The notes under the pieces: model-generated
Database searches by the model: none
Seen by the model: only the letters and a program-made list of their open reading frames with translations
What the model was told of the DNA's origin: nothing
DNA from: a virus
Reading direction: 5' to 3' (one strand)
IMG/VR virus record: IMGVR_UViG_3300027861_000155
Location: 1-27,987 of that record
Length of the DNA: 27,987 bases
Program-made: the position numbers and the translations under genes
Shown: positions 1 through 8,360 of the stretch, one piece after another
How positions within the stretch are numbered: the stretch's first letter is position 1
How the letters are laid out: each line of letters opens with the position of its first letter

Positions 1-264
1 TTGACCTAATATAGTGCATCCATCTGTGTGATCTTCCGTATTGCCTGAATGAAATAATAGTGCTGTATGATCAGGTACTACAATCTCAAATGTGTCAGTC
101 CACTTTGTGCCGTGATACCGTCTGCACAGATACCGTCCTGATGGGATTTGGTACTTTTTATAGTCAAAAGCATCAGGCATTAAGAAGGAACAAAAGTACT
201 CACCGTCAAGTACCATTGCCCCCAATGCCCCTTGTCTTGTCTGCTCTAATCTGTATAGATACAT
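1..264 (-). CDS. DUF5675-family phage protein, 3' end cut by window edge
   Basis: An open frame of 88 codons runs from ATG at 264 off the left edge without a stop. The translation begins MYLYRLEQTRQGALGAM and contains VLDGEYFCSF, IPSGRYLCRR and LLFHSGNTEDHTDGC, which match the consensus I recall for DUF5675 (N-terminal LEQT..GTLGAL, central PxGRY.CRR, then FHxGN...D..GC). The spaced His...Gly-Cys arrangement recalls an L,D-transpeptidase-like HG...GC site, but that is only a resemblance. DUF5675 genes are common near phage lysis or tail-end genes; their biochemical role is not established. The start is supported by AAGGATC about 5 bases upstream, overlapping the stop of the preceding gene, so the two are probably coupled. 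A lysis-linked or cell-wall role is inference. Confidence 0.8.
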   Translation of the reverse strand, partial: MYLYRLEQTRQGALGAMVLDGEYFCSFLMPDAFDYKKYQIPSGRYLCRRYHGTKWTDTFEIVVPDHTALLFHSGNTEDHTDGCTILGQ

Positions 265-272
265 GATGATCC

Positions 273-656
273 TTAAAAAGTGAAAGTCACACAGCCTGTA
301 GGAGCGCTAGGAGGCAGATTAATCACTGTTATCATAACCTCATTACTGGGGCCTGACTCAAGCCCTGACTCGTCAAAAGCAGTTAGTACAAAATAATATA
401 TCCCTTCACTATGGCCGGTAAAACGGTCCGATTCAGTGACTAAGCCATATTCACCTATTGCGTTTTCTGCGCCGTATGTATAGCTGCCAGTCGCACTTCT
501 CTTGTAGATCCTATAGCCTGCAAGGTCTGGTTCTGTGTTAGCAAGCCAGCCAAAGCTATATTCTCCGCCGATATCAACAGTCCCTTCATTTTCCTGTGCG
601 GTTGATATCCCTACTGATAATAAGAGCATTAACATTATTACAATTAATTTCTTCAT
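273..656 (-). CDS. Exported fibronectin type III-like domain protein
   Basis: A 127-residue protein with a clear N-terminal Sec signal: MKK, a hydrophobic core (about residues 4-17) and a probable cut after ISTA near residue 20. The mature part is one Ig/FN3-like beta sandwich, with PDLAGYRIYKR near the start, a central acidic loop, and YYFVLTAFDESGLESGPSNE at the end, the typical strand F/G signature of FN3 domains. No membrane anchor or lipobox is visible, so the product should be periplasmic or secreted. It lies 8 bases upstream of the DUF5675 gene and 20 bases after another signal-peptide gene, apparently in one operon. FN3 domains in phage virion proteins are usually adhesive, but a cleaved signal peptide is unusual for a virion part, since virions assemble in the cytoplasm. 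Function unknown. Confidence 0.75.
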   Translation of the reverse strand: MKKLIVIMLMLLLSVGISTAQENEGTVDIGGEYSFGWLANTEPDLAGYRIYKRSATGSYTYGAENAIGEYGLVTESDRFTGHSEGIYYFVLTAFDESGLESGPSNEVMITVINLPPSAPTGCVTFTF

Positions 657-676
657 CGTTTTCTCTCCTTTAAAAG

Positions 677-1039
677 TTAGTTCCTGGGCTGATTGATGCG
701 GACCATTGTATTTGTGTCTGTGGCATCAATAGAATTTAACCCGCTACCTCCCAGTAGATCCTCCCCTGTTGTTGTATCTATAAGCGTAAGATCGGATGCG
801 TCTGTTGGTGCTACCGCTCCTGGCCATGTTTCTACACTATACAGATAAAAATCAGATAAGCTATCAACAGTAAATACGTCAATGCTACCATCTGAAGGAT
901 CTGCGGTACACCTATATTCCCTCCAACTTCTATTGTTCCCTAAACTAGACGCATCTGTAAGAACGCATGTTCCTGCCGCTAACCCCCACGTTGGTGTTAA
1001 TAATGATACTGCGATAATTAATGCGATTAATATTTTCAT
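677..1039 (-). CDS. Small exported protein of unknown function
   Basis: A 120-residue protein starting with a strong Sec signal (MKILIALIIAVSLLTP, probable cut near GLA-AG, residues 20-22). The mature protein has two cysteines (in GTCVL and EYRCTA) that could form a disulfide after export, then a polar Asp/Thr-rich beta-type sequence containing SDLTLIDTTTGEDLLGG. I do not recognise a family. AGGAG stands 7 bases before the ATG. The gene sits between the exported beta-helix protein and the exported FN3 protein, so the three look like one functional group. The mature part resembles short beta-rich phage virion proteins, which makes an exported surface protein and a virion protein with a signal-like start the two options. 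Confidence 0.65.
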   Translation of the reverse strand: MKILIALIIAVSLLTPTWGLAAGTCVLTDASSLGNNRSWREYRCTADPSDGSIDVFTVDSLSDFYLYSVETWPGAVAPTDASDLTLIDTTTGEDLLGGSGLNSIDATDTNTMVRINQPRN

Positions 1040-1086
1040 TTTGGTTCTCCTAAAATAAAATGTTATAAGTTACGGAGTTGCTTCAA

Positions 1087-1104
1087 CCCATGTTAAAACA
1101 TGGG
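1087..1104 (-). other. Stem-loop spanning the stop codon of the beta-helix gene
   Basis: CCCATGT (1087-1093) and ACATGGG (1098-1104) form a perfect 7-bp stem with a 4-base loop. On the minus strand most of the TAA stop of the 606-residue beta-helix gene (1093-1095) lies in the loop. No U-run follows, so it is not a standard Rho-independent terminator. It may be an mRNA 3'-end or processing element, or chance. Confidence 0.4.
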
Positions 1105-2913
1105 CATAGCTAAATACCTAGTCCCAACATAATAAATAAGTGCCGCTTTTTCAGTATTATCTAGTGATATATCAGACCCTGTGGTGGTATAGATATTCCC
1201 TGTACCATGCTTAATTACTGTTGTACGGGTAGTTGAAGCTGCCTTGAGGAAAAAAAACACAGGAACAGAATCAGTATCTATTGAATCAAGATCGTCTGTT
1301 GCCGTTGAAGATTCAGTGTCAATTTTCTGGTTAGATGATGTAATTAAAACAATGCCAGCATCAATTCTGGCTGTGCTACCCTCATCTAAGTCTAACCCCC
1401 CAAGACGATTAGTGAACTCTTGAGGGTCAGCCTCCCCGATAAAAGACCCCGCTGTATCAGTCTGGTTCCATAAAGGTTTAAAATCATCGGAAGCTAAAGA
1501 TGTTAGCCCACTATCAACTCCAGGCTCATCAGAATATATATTGCCGCCTTGTAAAGCTCGCACTTGTAAATCACCTGAATTATTAGTTAGATCAATAACT
1601 GCATTTATTATATTTGCTGAACTATTCAATCTACAATCTAAAGCATAAGAGCCATTACCTGTTATAATAGCCCCGTTTGCATTAACAAACCCCCCAAAAG
1701 TAGTGAATATACCAGACAGAGTATTGCTAGTTATTTCTGAATTTATAGCATATATAGTCCCATTAGATTCACTAACTACACCAGATCCGGTATTACCATT
1801 GATAGTAGCTCCATTAATTTGGATGCTACCACCATAATTAATCACAGCCCCATTCCCACCATTTCCATCTACAATTGCGTTATCAGCTATTATACTTCCA
1901 CCATATAATACATAAAGGCCATCAGAAGAACAGTCATAAATTTCAGCTTCAGATATTCTTAAAACCCCACCATTATAACACATACCACCTCTGCCACCAG
2001 AAGCCACTACAATCGCATTCTCTATCTCAGCCATCCCTCCTTGGCAGTATAATGCGGTATTATTAGAATCACAATTACTAAAATATGTTGTAATATGTGC
2101 ATCCCCACCAAGTCTTATATTTAAACTTGTGCTGTGCATTGATATATTGTCGGAAATTAATACACCCTCTACATCAAATGACTTATTAGACGACTTTATC
2201 AATGCATCGTTAATCCTAAGTTTACCTTGCATATCGATATCACTAGATAGGGTAATTACACTATTATAATAAGCCTCCATTAGTACAAGCCTACCACTAG
2301 AATCTGTTGCTTTTAGCACAGATGCTAGTGGTGCAGATCCAGTTGTTGATCCTACTAAAAACCCCGTGCCTAAAAAATTATAATCACCCACCAATGTAAT
2401 ATCAGTAAATAAATATTCATCATCTATTAACATTATATTAGCTGAAGCGGCTAATGCATAATTAATTTCATCCGTCATATCAGTAGTGCCTGGTGTGGTA
2501 TTAGTACCCCACATATTAGGAGATACACAACCACCTGACTCAGTAAACGTAACAGTAGCCCCATCAAATATTTGCTGAGTAGACCCTGCTTTTATATTAG
2601 CAGGTGAGTATATGGCTACAGTGCCACCAGATAACATTGCTCTGGGCTCAAACTCAAAAGACTCATAGTCTTCAAAAGTGACAGCTGAACTAACCTCATA
2701 AGGCGTAGATGCCCCACTTGTATGTATCAACTTGTAATGAGTTGTTGTTCCATCCGCTGCGTATCGTGCAACAGCTTTTGTGTGCATGGCAAGAAGTTCT
2801 GTTCCAGTCGATGGATATAATATCAATCCACTCTGTTCAAAAGTTTTACCCCATGATAATGAGGCAGACATAAAAACAATAAGACCAATGATTATAATTT
2901 TTAATAATTTCAT
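1093..2913 (-). CDS. Exported right-handed beta-helix, tail-fibre/spike-like protein
   Basis: A 606-residue protein. Residues 1-22 form a Sec signal (basic start, core IIIIGLIVFM, cut near LSWG). Residues about 130-157 (VSPNMWGTN..TTDMTDEINYAL) resemble the opening of pectate-lyase-superfamily phage spikes (family-3 type, normally YGAKGDGVTDDTxAIxxA). Residues 269-452 are eight consecutive 23-residue beta-helix coils. The last 100 residues carry a C-terminal module I recall from phage tail fibres: TATDDLDSI, then TVIKHGTGNIY, then SLDNTEKAALIYYVG. Fold and fibre relationship are well supported; enzyme activity is not, since no catalytic residues are evident. The usual particle-binding N-terminal domain is replaced by a signal peptide, which is odd for a tail spike. 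It may act on the host surface or be a fibre that acquired a signal. Confidence 0.75.
   Translation of the reverse strand: MKLLKIIIIGLIVFMSASLSWGKTFEQSGLILYPSTGTELLAMHTKAVARYAADGTTTHYKLIHTSGASTPYEVSSAVTFEDYESFEFEPRAMLSGGTVAIYSPANIKAGSTQQIFDGATVTFTESGGCVSPNMWGTNTTPGTTDMTDEINYALAASANIMLIDDEYLFTDITLVGDYNFLGTGFLVGSTTGSAPLASVLKATDSSGRLVLMEAYYNSVITLSSDIDMQGKLRINDALIKSSNKSFDVEGVLISDNISMHSTSLNIRLGGDAHITTYFSNCDSNNTALYCQGGMAEIENAIVVASGGRGGMCYNGGVLRISEAEIYDCSSDGLYVLYGGSIIADNAIVDGNGGNGAVINYGGSIQINGATINGNTGSGVVSESNGTIYAINSEITSNTLSGIFTTFGGFVNANGAIITGNGSYALDCRLNSSANIINAVIDLTNNSGDLQVRALQGGNIYSDEPGVDSGLTSLASDDFKPLWNQTDTAGSFIGEADPQEFTNRLGGLDLDEGSTARIDAGIVLITSSNQKIDTESSTATDDLDSIDTDSVPVFFFLKAASTTRTTVIKHGTGNIYTTTGSDISLDNTEKAALIYYVGTRYLAMPMF
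1558..2109 (-). repeat. Eight in-register 23-residue coils of the beta-helix
   Basis: Residues 269-452 of the 606-residue protein divide without any gap into eight 23-residue units. Most open with GG or NG, and many have A-I or A-T near positions 9-10 and N-G around position 14. Examples of unit starts are GGDAHITTYF, GGMAEIENAI, GGVLRISEAE, GGSIIADNAI, GGSIQINGAT, NGTIYAINSE and GGFVNANGAI. One 23-residue unit per turn is the normal rung length of parallel beta-helices. The repeat is visible in protein only; the DNA units have diverged. Confidence 0.8.
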
Positions 2914-2925
2914 TTTATCACCCTT

Positions 2926-3564
2926 TTAAATCCAGTTTGAACCATCATAAATTAAAATATGCTTTCCAGGTGCCAATGGCACACCGTCAAGATAAAGTAA
3001 ATCTCCGACCGTACTTGAATTAACAAATGTTCCTCTGAACCCAGTTAAAAACCCTGAACCGGTTGTCAACAGCCTGTCTGATCCATCAGGGTCATATATA
3101 TATGTACCTGCAAGACCTGTAACCCATGCGACCGTCTCATTGCCTGTCATAGTTGAGCTATACGTGGCTTGAGAAACAACAGGAGCGGAAAAGGAAACAG
3201 TCCAGTCTGTAAAAGTGCCTGTTCCTTCATAATAGACAGATTCTGCAACCAATGCCCCAGTGCCTGAATTGTAAGACGTTACACGGCAATTCATCCAATT
3301 ATCAGGATCAGATGTCCTGGCAATCTGGATATACATCCCTGGCAAATAAGATTTTGAAGCATCCACGGTTAAAGATTTTGCCCCTGTGCCTATTGCTACT
3401 GATGTGGTGCTGGTGGATGCAGTGTCATTCAGGTCCATTGCCTCTGCTACTGCATTGCACTCATCAGCGAAAGTGGGCAAAGCCCCTAAAAAAGTATCTG
3501 CCTTTGTTGAAAAATTGGCAGGCTCTGCCCTGCTTGGTGGATCTGGTAATGCAGTTATAGCCAT
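2926..3564 (-). CDS. Phage tail-fibre-associated structural protein
   Basis: A 212-residue protein starting MAITALPDPPSRAEPANFST followed by ADTFLGALPTF. This N-terminus is a widespread signature of short phage tail/fibre proteins (consensus ITxLPxPPSRxDPxNFxxxADxFLxALPxF). It is followed by a short helical stretch (ADECNAVAEAMD) and a beta-rich body containing TVDASKSYLPGMYIQI and WMNCRVTSY, resembling the linker domains that describe fibre shafts. The C-terminus ends in LIYDGSNWI. The N-terminal signature probably mediates attachment to the tail tip; that is inference. Start choice: AGGAG about 9 bases upstream of ATG. Neighbours are the tail-tip protein upstream and the exported beta-helix gene 12 bases downstream. 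Confidence 0.7.
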   Translation of the reverse strand: MAITALPDPPSRAEPANFSTKADTFLGALPTFADECNAVAEAMDLNDTASTSTTSVAIGTGAKSLTVDASKSYLPGMYIQIARTSDPDNWMNCRVTSYNSGTGALVAESVYYEGTGTFTDWTVSFSAPVVSQATYSSTMTGNETVAWVTGLAGTYIYDPDGSDRLLTTGSGFLTGFRGTFVNSSTVGDLLYLDGVPLAPGKHILIYDGSNWI

Positions 3565-3585
3565 GTTAATGATCTCCTATATGAT

Positions 3586-4758
3586 TTATACTAAACCTTC
3601 AACTTCGATTGTGCAGATTGCATATGCTGGATAGCTGATCACTATTGAAAAATCTCTGAAATAACCATAAGCCAGAAGTGTTTCATAAGCCTCTGATCCT
3701 ATCCAAACAAGAGGAGTCGCCCTATAATAAGCTAATAACCTATTAACCTCTGCAATGTCTGCATTAAGTAATTGGACATCACAGCTCATCTTTTTTGAAT
3801 ACGGCCTTTCAACTATTATCGAGTTTCCAAAGTCGTCATTCTCTTTCGTAGAGTAATCATGGATACCGATTGACGGGGAATAAAGGGTGTCTCCAAAGTT
3901 TGCCTGCAAGCCTAAAACTATTTCCCCAATCTTGGCTATTGCTGCATCCCCTGAATATGTTATTGTGACATCTATTACAGCGTTGTAGTAAGGAGGTATA
4001 TCAGTTAAGACAAAATCTGTTATATATGTCAAAGTACTGAAAAAGTACGTATACCAATCTACTACAGCACTAACCCCAGAAACTTCCGTTGACACTAACT
4101 CCTTTGTGTAGTTGTAAACCTCGCCATCTACAGGGTCTGTTGACACGACTTGGACAGACGTAACATTGTTAAGGTTCATAAACGCCATTGAATCTATGAT
4201 CTCTGCTGGCGTAAATTGATAGGTGAAAACACCGTTATATTCAGACTGTGAGTTTATTATCTCATCAAATGATTTCCAGCGGTTATTATACCCGATCTCT
4301 AGCCAGCTAGGAACAGTCTCCAAAACATCAAGAGGCGGGTAGTTTTGAGTATTGCTATCAACTAAAGACTGATATATTTTATGAACATTGTCCGTAGAGG
4401 CCGTAATTGTAGGATAAGCGAGGCCCTGGTCCGCAAGCTTACCAGCGACACCAGTTACCCCAATGATTTCGCCCAAAGTATATGAGCCTGTCCGCTCTCT
4501 CACATAATAAGTAAGTGTGGTGATAAAAGAGACCACCACCGATGTTTCAGACGATGTTTGCCCTGTTATAATATCCCCTGGATCCCAATCAGTGGCAGGA
4601 GCAACATCAAGAGTAAGGATCTCAAGACCCTCAGCAACCATGGTATAGTCATCTGTATCATATGAGCTATTCATTGCAAATTCTGTATAATCATCCTCAG
4701 CAAGAGAGGAGCCTGTCAGAACTGCATCAGTGATTTCTATGGGTCGTATTATTTTCAT
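3586..4758 (-). CDS. Tail-tip structural protein with an inserted beta module
   Basis: A 390-residue protein directly after the tape measure, overlapping it by 4 bases (ATGA). It starts MKIIRPIEITDAVLTGS and continues after an interruption with NVHKIYQSL, then GYNNRWKSFDEIINSQ, and ends with IVERPYSKKMSCDVQL, VWIGSEAYETLLAYGYFRDF and an Ile/Tyr-rich final strand. This is the pattern of a widespread but unnamed siphophage tail-tip protein of about 300 residues in which the opening motif is followed quickly by xxHRIYESL. Here about 80 residues (roughly 40-122), including GDIITGQTSSETSVVV and a GEIIGVTGVAG segment, separate the two halves. Its position suggests a distal-tail or tail-tip component; no enzymatic motif is seen. 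Confidence 0.7.
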   Translation of the reverse strand: MKIIRPIEITDAVLTGSSLAEDDYTEFAMNSSYDTDDYTMVAEGLEILTLDVAPATDWDPGDIITGQTSSETSVVVSFITTLTYYVRERTGSYTLGEIIGVTGVAGKLADQGLAYPTITASTDNVHKIYQSLVDSNTQNYPPLDVLETVPSWLEIGYNNRWKSFDEIINSQSEYNGVFTYQFTPAEIIDSMAFMNLNNVTSVQVVSTDPVDGEVYNYTKELVSTEVSGVSAVVDWYTYFFSTLTYITDFVLTDIPPYYNAVIDVTITYSGDAAIAKIGEIVLGLQANFGDTLYSPSIGIHDYSTKENDDFGNSIIVERPYSKKMSCDVQLLNADIAEVNRLLAYYRATPLVWIGSEAYETLLAYGYFRDFSIVISYPAYAICTIEVEGLV

Positions 4759-7700
4759 ACAAGCCTTTCTGCTGGCATACCGTCATCATCAAACCTGCCT
4801 AGTATTTTAGATATTTTCAATGTGTTTTTTGCTAGCTGATAGTTTCCTGACTCTGTTACCTCTCTCAAGCCCCTAAGCTCATTCTTAAGCTCTTTGAACT
4901 CATTAAGTGAGGTTACGTTACCACTTTTTGATTTGCGCCACTCTTCGGCCTGTGGTGCGGTTAGAACAGCCTCATTTTTATGTGCTTTCATTAAATAACC
5001 ATCATAAGGCACATTGTTTAGGCCTGTGGCATGTCCTGGTATTGATGCGGCCAGCATTTCACCTTGAGAGGTGCTGAAACTTGCTGCCTGGGCCAACTGG
5101 TTAAGCACCTGTGATTCAGTGCGCCTGTAGTCAAGCTCTGTCTGACTCATTGAATAGGCAGAGGCAAGAAAGGTTTTTGCTGCTGCTGGTAGAGCTGTAA
5201 GGGCCTCAGTATCTCCACCCATGGCCTGGGTGTATAGAGTGTTAAACCCTGCCTGAGTTGATACTGTAGCGTTTCCGCTTATATCGTCTATAGCTGATGA
5301 TAAAGCCTCTGTAATAGAGGTATATGTCTCCATGGCGTCATTTAAGTCTTCCTGAGCCCATATTTGTTCTTGTATAGACCGCAAAGACTCGTCCATAGCG
5401 TCAAGTTCATATTGCCTTGCAAGTGCGAGGGCTTGTTCTGATTCTCCCTGTGCCTTTAACAATTCAAGCTCAAGAGATAACCTATCTTCTATTAAATCCT
5501 TTGCCTCTGACTCCAGATCCTCAAGGCCTGAGTAATATGATGCAGCCTGCTCAGATAAAGTCAATAAAGCAACATAGGCCTGCTGTCCAGCCTCAGTTGA
5601 TAAATCCAGACCCTGTACAAGGTCCCTATATCCATCTCTAGTATCAGGTAAAAGAGTGTTGATATCAGATAGAGCCCCTGATAAATCCGCCTGTAAATTT
5701 GTGAACCTTTCTGCTTCTGGAATAAATTCTGTATAAAAGATGTCAAAACTATCTCTAAGGTTGTCAATGCCGTCTGCCATGGCAATAATTGTTTCGCTGA
5801 ATTCTATTATTTCAGGGATGGTTCCAGTAAAAGCCTGTCCTGATTTTTCAAGCATATCTACAATAATTGCCTTATCGGTGACAAGCCTAATTGCAGTCTC
5901 ATAAAGTCCTTCACCTATCTGCTGATATCCTTCAACAATAGACCCAAACAACTCACTTACAGCCGTATCTCCTAACCCTGAGAAAAAGGAGACAAAAGCT
6001 GAGTCTATCTCTTCGGCTGTTTTACCAGTAATGTCTATAAACTCAGACTCAAAAGTGTATGCAAGTGTGGATGTTAAGTCAGTCCCAAATTGAGAGGTTA
6101 AATCAATCAATGTGTCAGAAATATCTTGATATACTGATGATATGCTGTCTTTTGTGCTTTCGCTTAATTCCTCTTCTATAGTAATCCCGCTAGAGGTTAA
6201 AAGCGCGGAGGAATCAATACCCCCTCCTGATGATAACGATCCAACCCCAGCCCCACCTATCGATAATCCATATTGTGCATATGCTGCCAGAACCTCTCCA
6301 ACTAGAGAGTATGTTCGGATCTCTGCTAGCATATTAGTGAAAATACCTACATCGTATTTGATCACATCTGCTGCCAATCCAGAGATATTACTATTCAAAT
6401 TTATCATGGACTCATTAAGGTTAGACAGCTCTCTAAGCTCCATGTTATAAGTGTCTTCTAGGATTTCATACGCATTACCAACTGACTCACTTCCAGAGTC
6501 CCCAGTCATAGAGGCCTCTGTGTATGAAGAACCTGAGCTACTGCCACCACCACCAAAAGCAAGCCCGATTGATCCTAGTAAAGTTGCAACTGTCCCAATC
6601 ATTGCAGCCATTCGGAAAGGAGCCGAATAGGGGTCACCTTGGGCCTGGTTTAAGACGGCATTAACCGCCTCAACTGCTGCAAGCGCATTTTGAGTGATGA
6701 CCATCGCCTGTGCAGCTTGTTGCATCTTTTTATAACTGCCTGATCCCTGCTCATACATAGACCCTATGGATTGAAAGGCTGAACCCATTTGGCTTAAAGT
6801 AGCGTCTGTCTGCTCTCTCTTGGCATCAAATACAGCTTTATCAAAGTCCGCTATTTGTTGTCTTGCTTTTATATTAGCTGCTGCCTCATCAAGTCCAGCG
6901 TCAATTCTGGCCTGTCTTTCTATCTCAATCCACTCTAAATTAGCTTCCCTATATTCATTTTCATAAGCTTTAAGATCTTCATACATGTCTATCTTTGCTT
7001 TTATTATAGCTTCTGCTTCTTTTTGTGCTGCATCTTCTGCTTCTTTGGGATCAACGAATAAGGAAGGACCAGAATCAAGTAGACTTGGTAAATCACCGTT
7101 ATCCTGACCGATACCAGTAGGGGCGGTTATTAATGCTTCTTTAAACTCTTTAATTTTCTCAATAAAGTTATCATAGGCGTCATTTGTTTTTCTTATATCT
7201 GCTAGAACATCCTTTGTAACGTCTCCTGATGATAGTCTAAAAGTTTCCAGTGAAGATTCAACAGCATCAAAAGGGTTAAAATCTAAAGCTTTTATTTTAA
7301 CTAATCCGTCGAATATAGCATCTAAAGGCTTTGATATTATACGCAATAGATTGAACATTTCATCAAGAGCAATAGCTATTCCCTGTATGGCTAAAGTGCC
7401 TACAAGTTTAATACCCAACCATGCGTTTTCAAAAAACCTCATCACGTTGACTGTAAAAACAATTGCGTCTGCAATTTTCTCTATGTAATGTGGTATATTC
7501 TGATCGATTAATGATTTGTTGGAAAGTAACCAGTTGTTAGATTGTGTTATCATCTCTTGATAATAAGGCAAGATTGCTTGACCTAATAGAGTAGATATGT
7601 CAGTCAATAAAGCTTTCTGTTGTTTCTCCTGGTTTGCTGCGCTGTCCATGGTCCTTTCCATGTCACCAAGTGCAGCCGTTGAGCCTTCCACCATAAGGGC

Positions 7701-8360
7701 ATACGCTGCCTGGGCTTTCTGTCCTGCTGTTAGTTCGTCAACAGTATCTGCCATACCCATGGTCATAGCTTTCTGCTGTACTATGGTAGCGTTCAATACT
7801 ACCCCGTACTTTCTCATCACCTGATATTCACCAGTCAATGCACTCTGTATATTAAGCATAACCTGCTCAGTTGGCAAGTCATTAAATGATCCTAGATCAG
7901 CAGCCAGCTTTACTATCTCATTCGATAGCTTACCGGCAGATACCGAAGACATCCCCATAGGAACAAGTAAATCCTGCACAGAGGATAAGTACTTTTTAGC
8001 CTCAATAGTAGACATAGCATATGAGCCTACAAGGGTTTTGCCCCACTTTTCAGCTTCTGCTCTCTGCCCAGCAAATACAACATCAAATTTGCCCTGAACC
8101 TCTTGAAGTTCTGAGGCAAGACCTATCGCAATCCTAGTTTGTTTCTGAATTTGATATATTGCAAGGGCTGTGCTTGCTGCTAATGCATATTTGGCATAAG
8201 TGTTGAGTTGTTTTCCCAGCTTGTCAAAACTGCTGGCGAGGGAGTCTGTTGCTTTTTCTGTCGTCTTACTTGACCCAGTGAGCTTATCAAGACGTTTATC
8301 CGCAGTAACCACGCCGTCAGAATCAATCTTTATATATAAATTGGCTAAATCTTGAGTCAT
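4755..8360 (-). CDS. Tail tape measure protein
   Basis: A 1201-residue, largely helical protein, the longest gene here, in the canonical place after the chaperone frameshift pair. The N-terminus (MTQDLANLYIKIDSDGV, then a coiled region with ALAASTALAIYQIQKQ) is typical of tape measure proteins. Hydrophobic stretches lie around residues 310-335 (LVGTLAIQGIAIAL) and 580-600 (MIGTVATLLGSIGLAFG followed by a Gly/Ser run). The C-terminus has HATGLNNVPYDGYLMKAHK, a motif recurrent at the end of phage tape measures. At the usual roughly 0.15 nm per residue the tail would be near 180 nm, an estimate. No lysozyme or peptidase domain is evident. Its ATG overlaps the stop of the frameshifted chaperone (ATGA), implying translational coupling, because the Shine-Dalgarno site is weak. 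Confidence 0.95.
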   Translation of the reverse strand: MTQDLANLYIKIDSDGVVTADKRLDKLTGSSKTTEKATDSLASSFDKLGKQLNTYAKYALAASTALAIYQIQKQTRIAIGLASELQEVQGKFDVVFAGQRAEAEKWGKTLVGSYAMSTIEAKKYLSSVQDLLVPMGMSSVSAGKLSNEIVKLAADLGSFNDLPTEQVMLNIQSALTGEYQVMRKYGVVLNATIVQQKAMTMGMADTVDELTAGQKAQAAYALMVEGSTAALGDMERTMDSAANQEKQQKALLTDISTLLGQAILPYYQEMITQSNNWLLSNKSLIDQNIPHYIEKIADAIVFTVNVMRFFENAWLGIKLVGTLAIQGIAIALDEMFNLLRIISKPLDAIFDGLVKIKALDFNPFDAVESSLETFRLSSGDVTKDVLADIRKTNDAYDNFIEKIKEFKEALITAPTGIGQDNGDLPSLLDSGPSLFVDPKEAEDAAQKEAEAIIKAKIDMYEDLKAYENEYREANLEWIEIERQARIDAGLDEAAANIKARQQIADFDKAVFDAKREQTDATLSQMGSAFQSIGSMYEQGSGSYKKMQQAAQAMVITQNALAAVEAVNAVLNQAQGDPYSAPFRMAAMIGTVATLLGSIGLAFGGGGSSSGSSYTEASMTGDSGSESVGNAYEILEDTYNMELRELSNLNESMINLNSNISGLAADVIKYDVGIFTNMLAEIRTYSLVGEVLAAYAQYGLSIGGAGVGSLSSGGGIDSSALLTSSGITIEEELSESTKDSISSVYQDISDTLIDLTSQFGTDLTSTLAYTFESEFIDITGKTAEEIDSAFVSFFSGLGDTAVSELFGSIVEGYQQIGEGLYETAIRLVTDKAIIVDMLEKSGQAFTGTIPEIIEFSETIIAMADGIDNLRDSFDIFYTEFIPEAERFTNLQADLSGALSDINTLLPDTRDGYRDLVQGLDLSTEAGQQAYVALLTLSEQAASYYSGLEDLESEAKDLIEDRLSLELELLKAQGESEQALALARQYELDAMDESLRSIQEQIWAQEDLNDAMETYTSITEALSSAIDDISGNATVSTQAGFNTLYTQAMGGDTEALTALPAAAKTFLASAYSMSQTELDYRRTESQVLNQLAQAASFSTSQGEMLAASIPGHATGLNNVPYDGYLMKAHKNEAVLTAPQAEEWRKSKSGNVTSLNEFKELKNELRGLREVTESGNYQLAKNTLKISKILGRFDDDGMPAERLV

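Noticed and set aside
60-266. Rightward 68-residue open frame at the left edge
   Set aside because: It lies wholly antisense to the DUF5675-like gene, whose sequence matches a known family, and its product looks like random Thr/Leu/Gln-rich text.
5417-7824. Several rightward frames of 74-102 residues inside the tape measure gene
   Set aside because: All are shadows of an intact 1201-residue coding frame.
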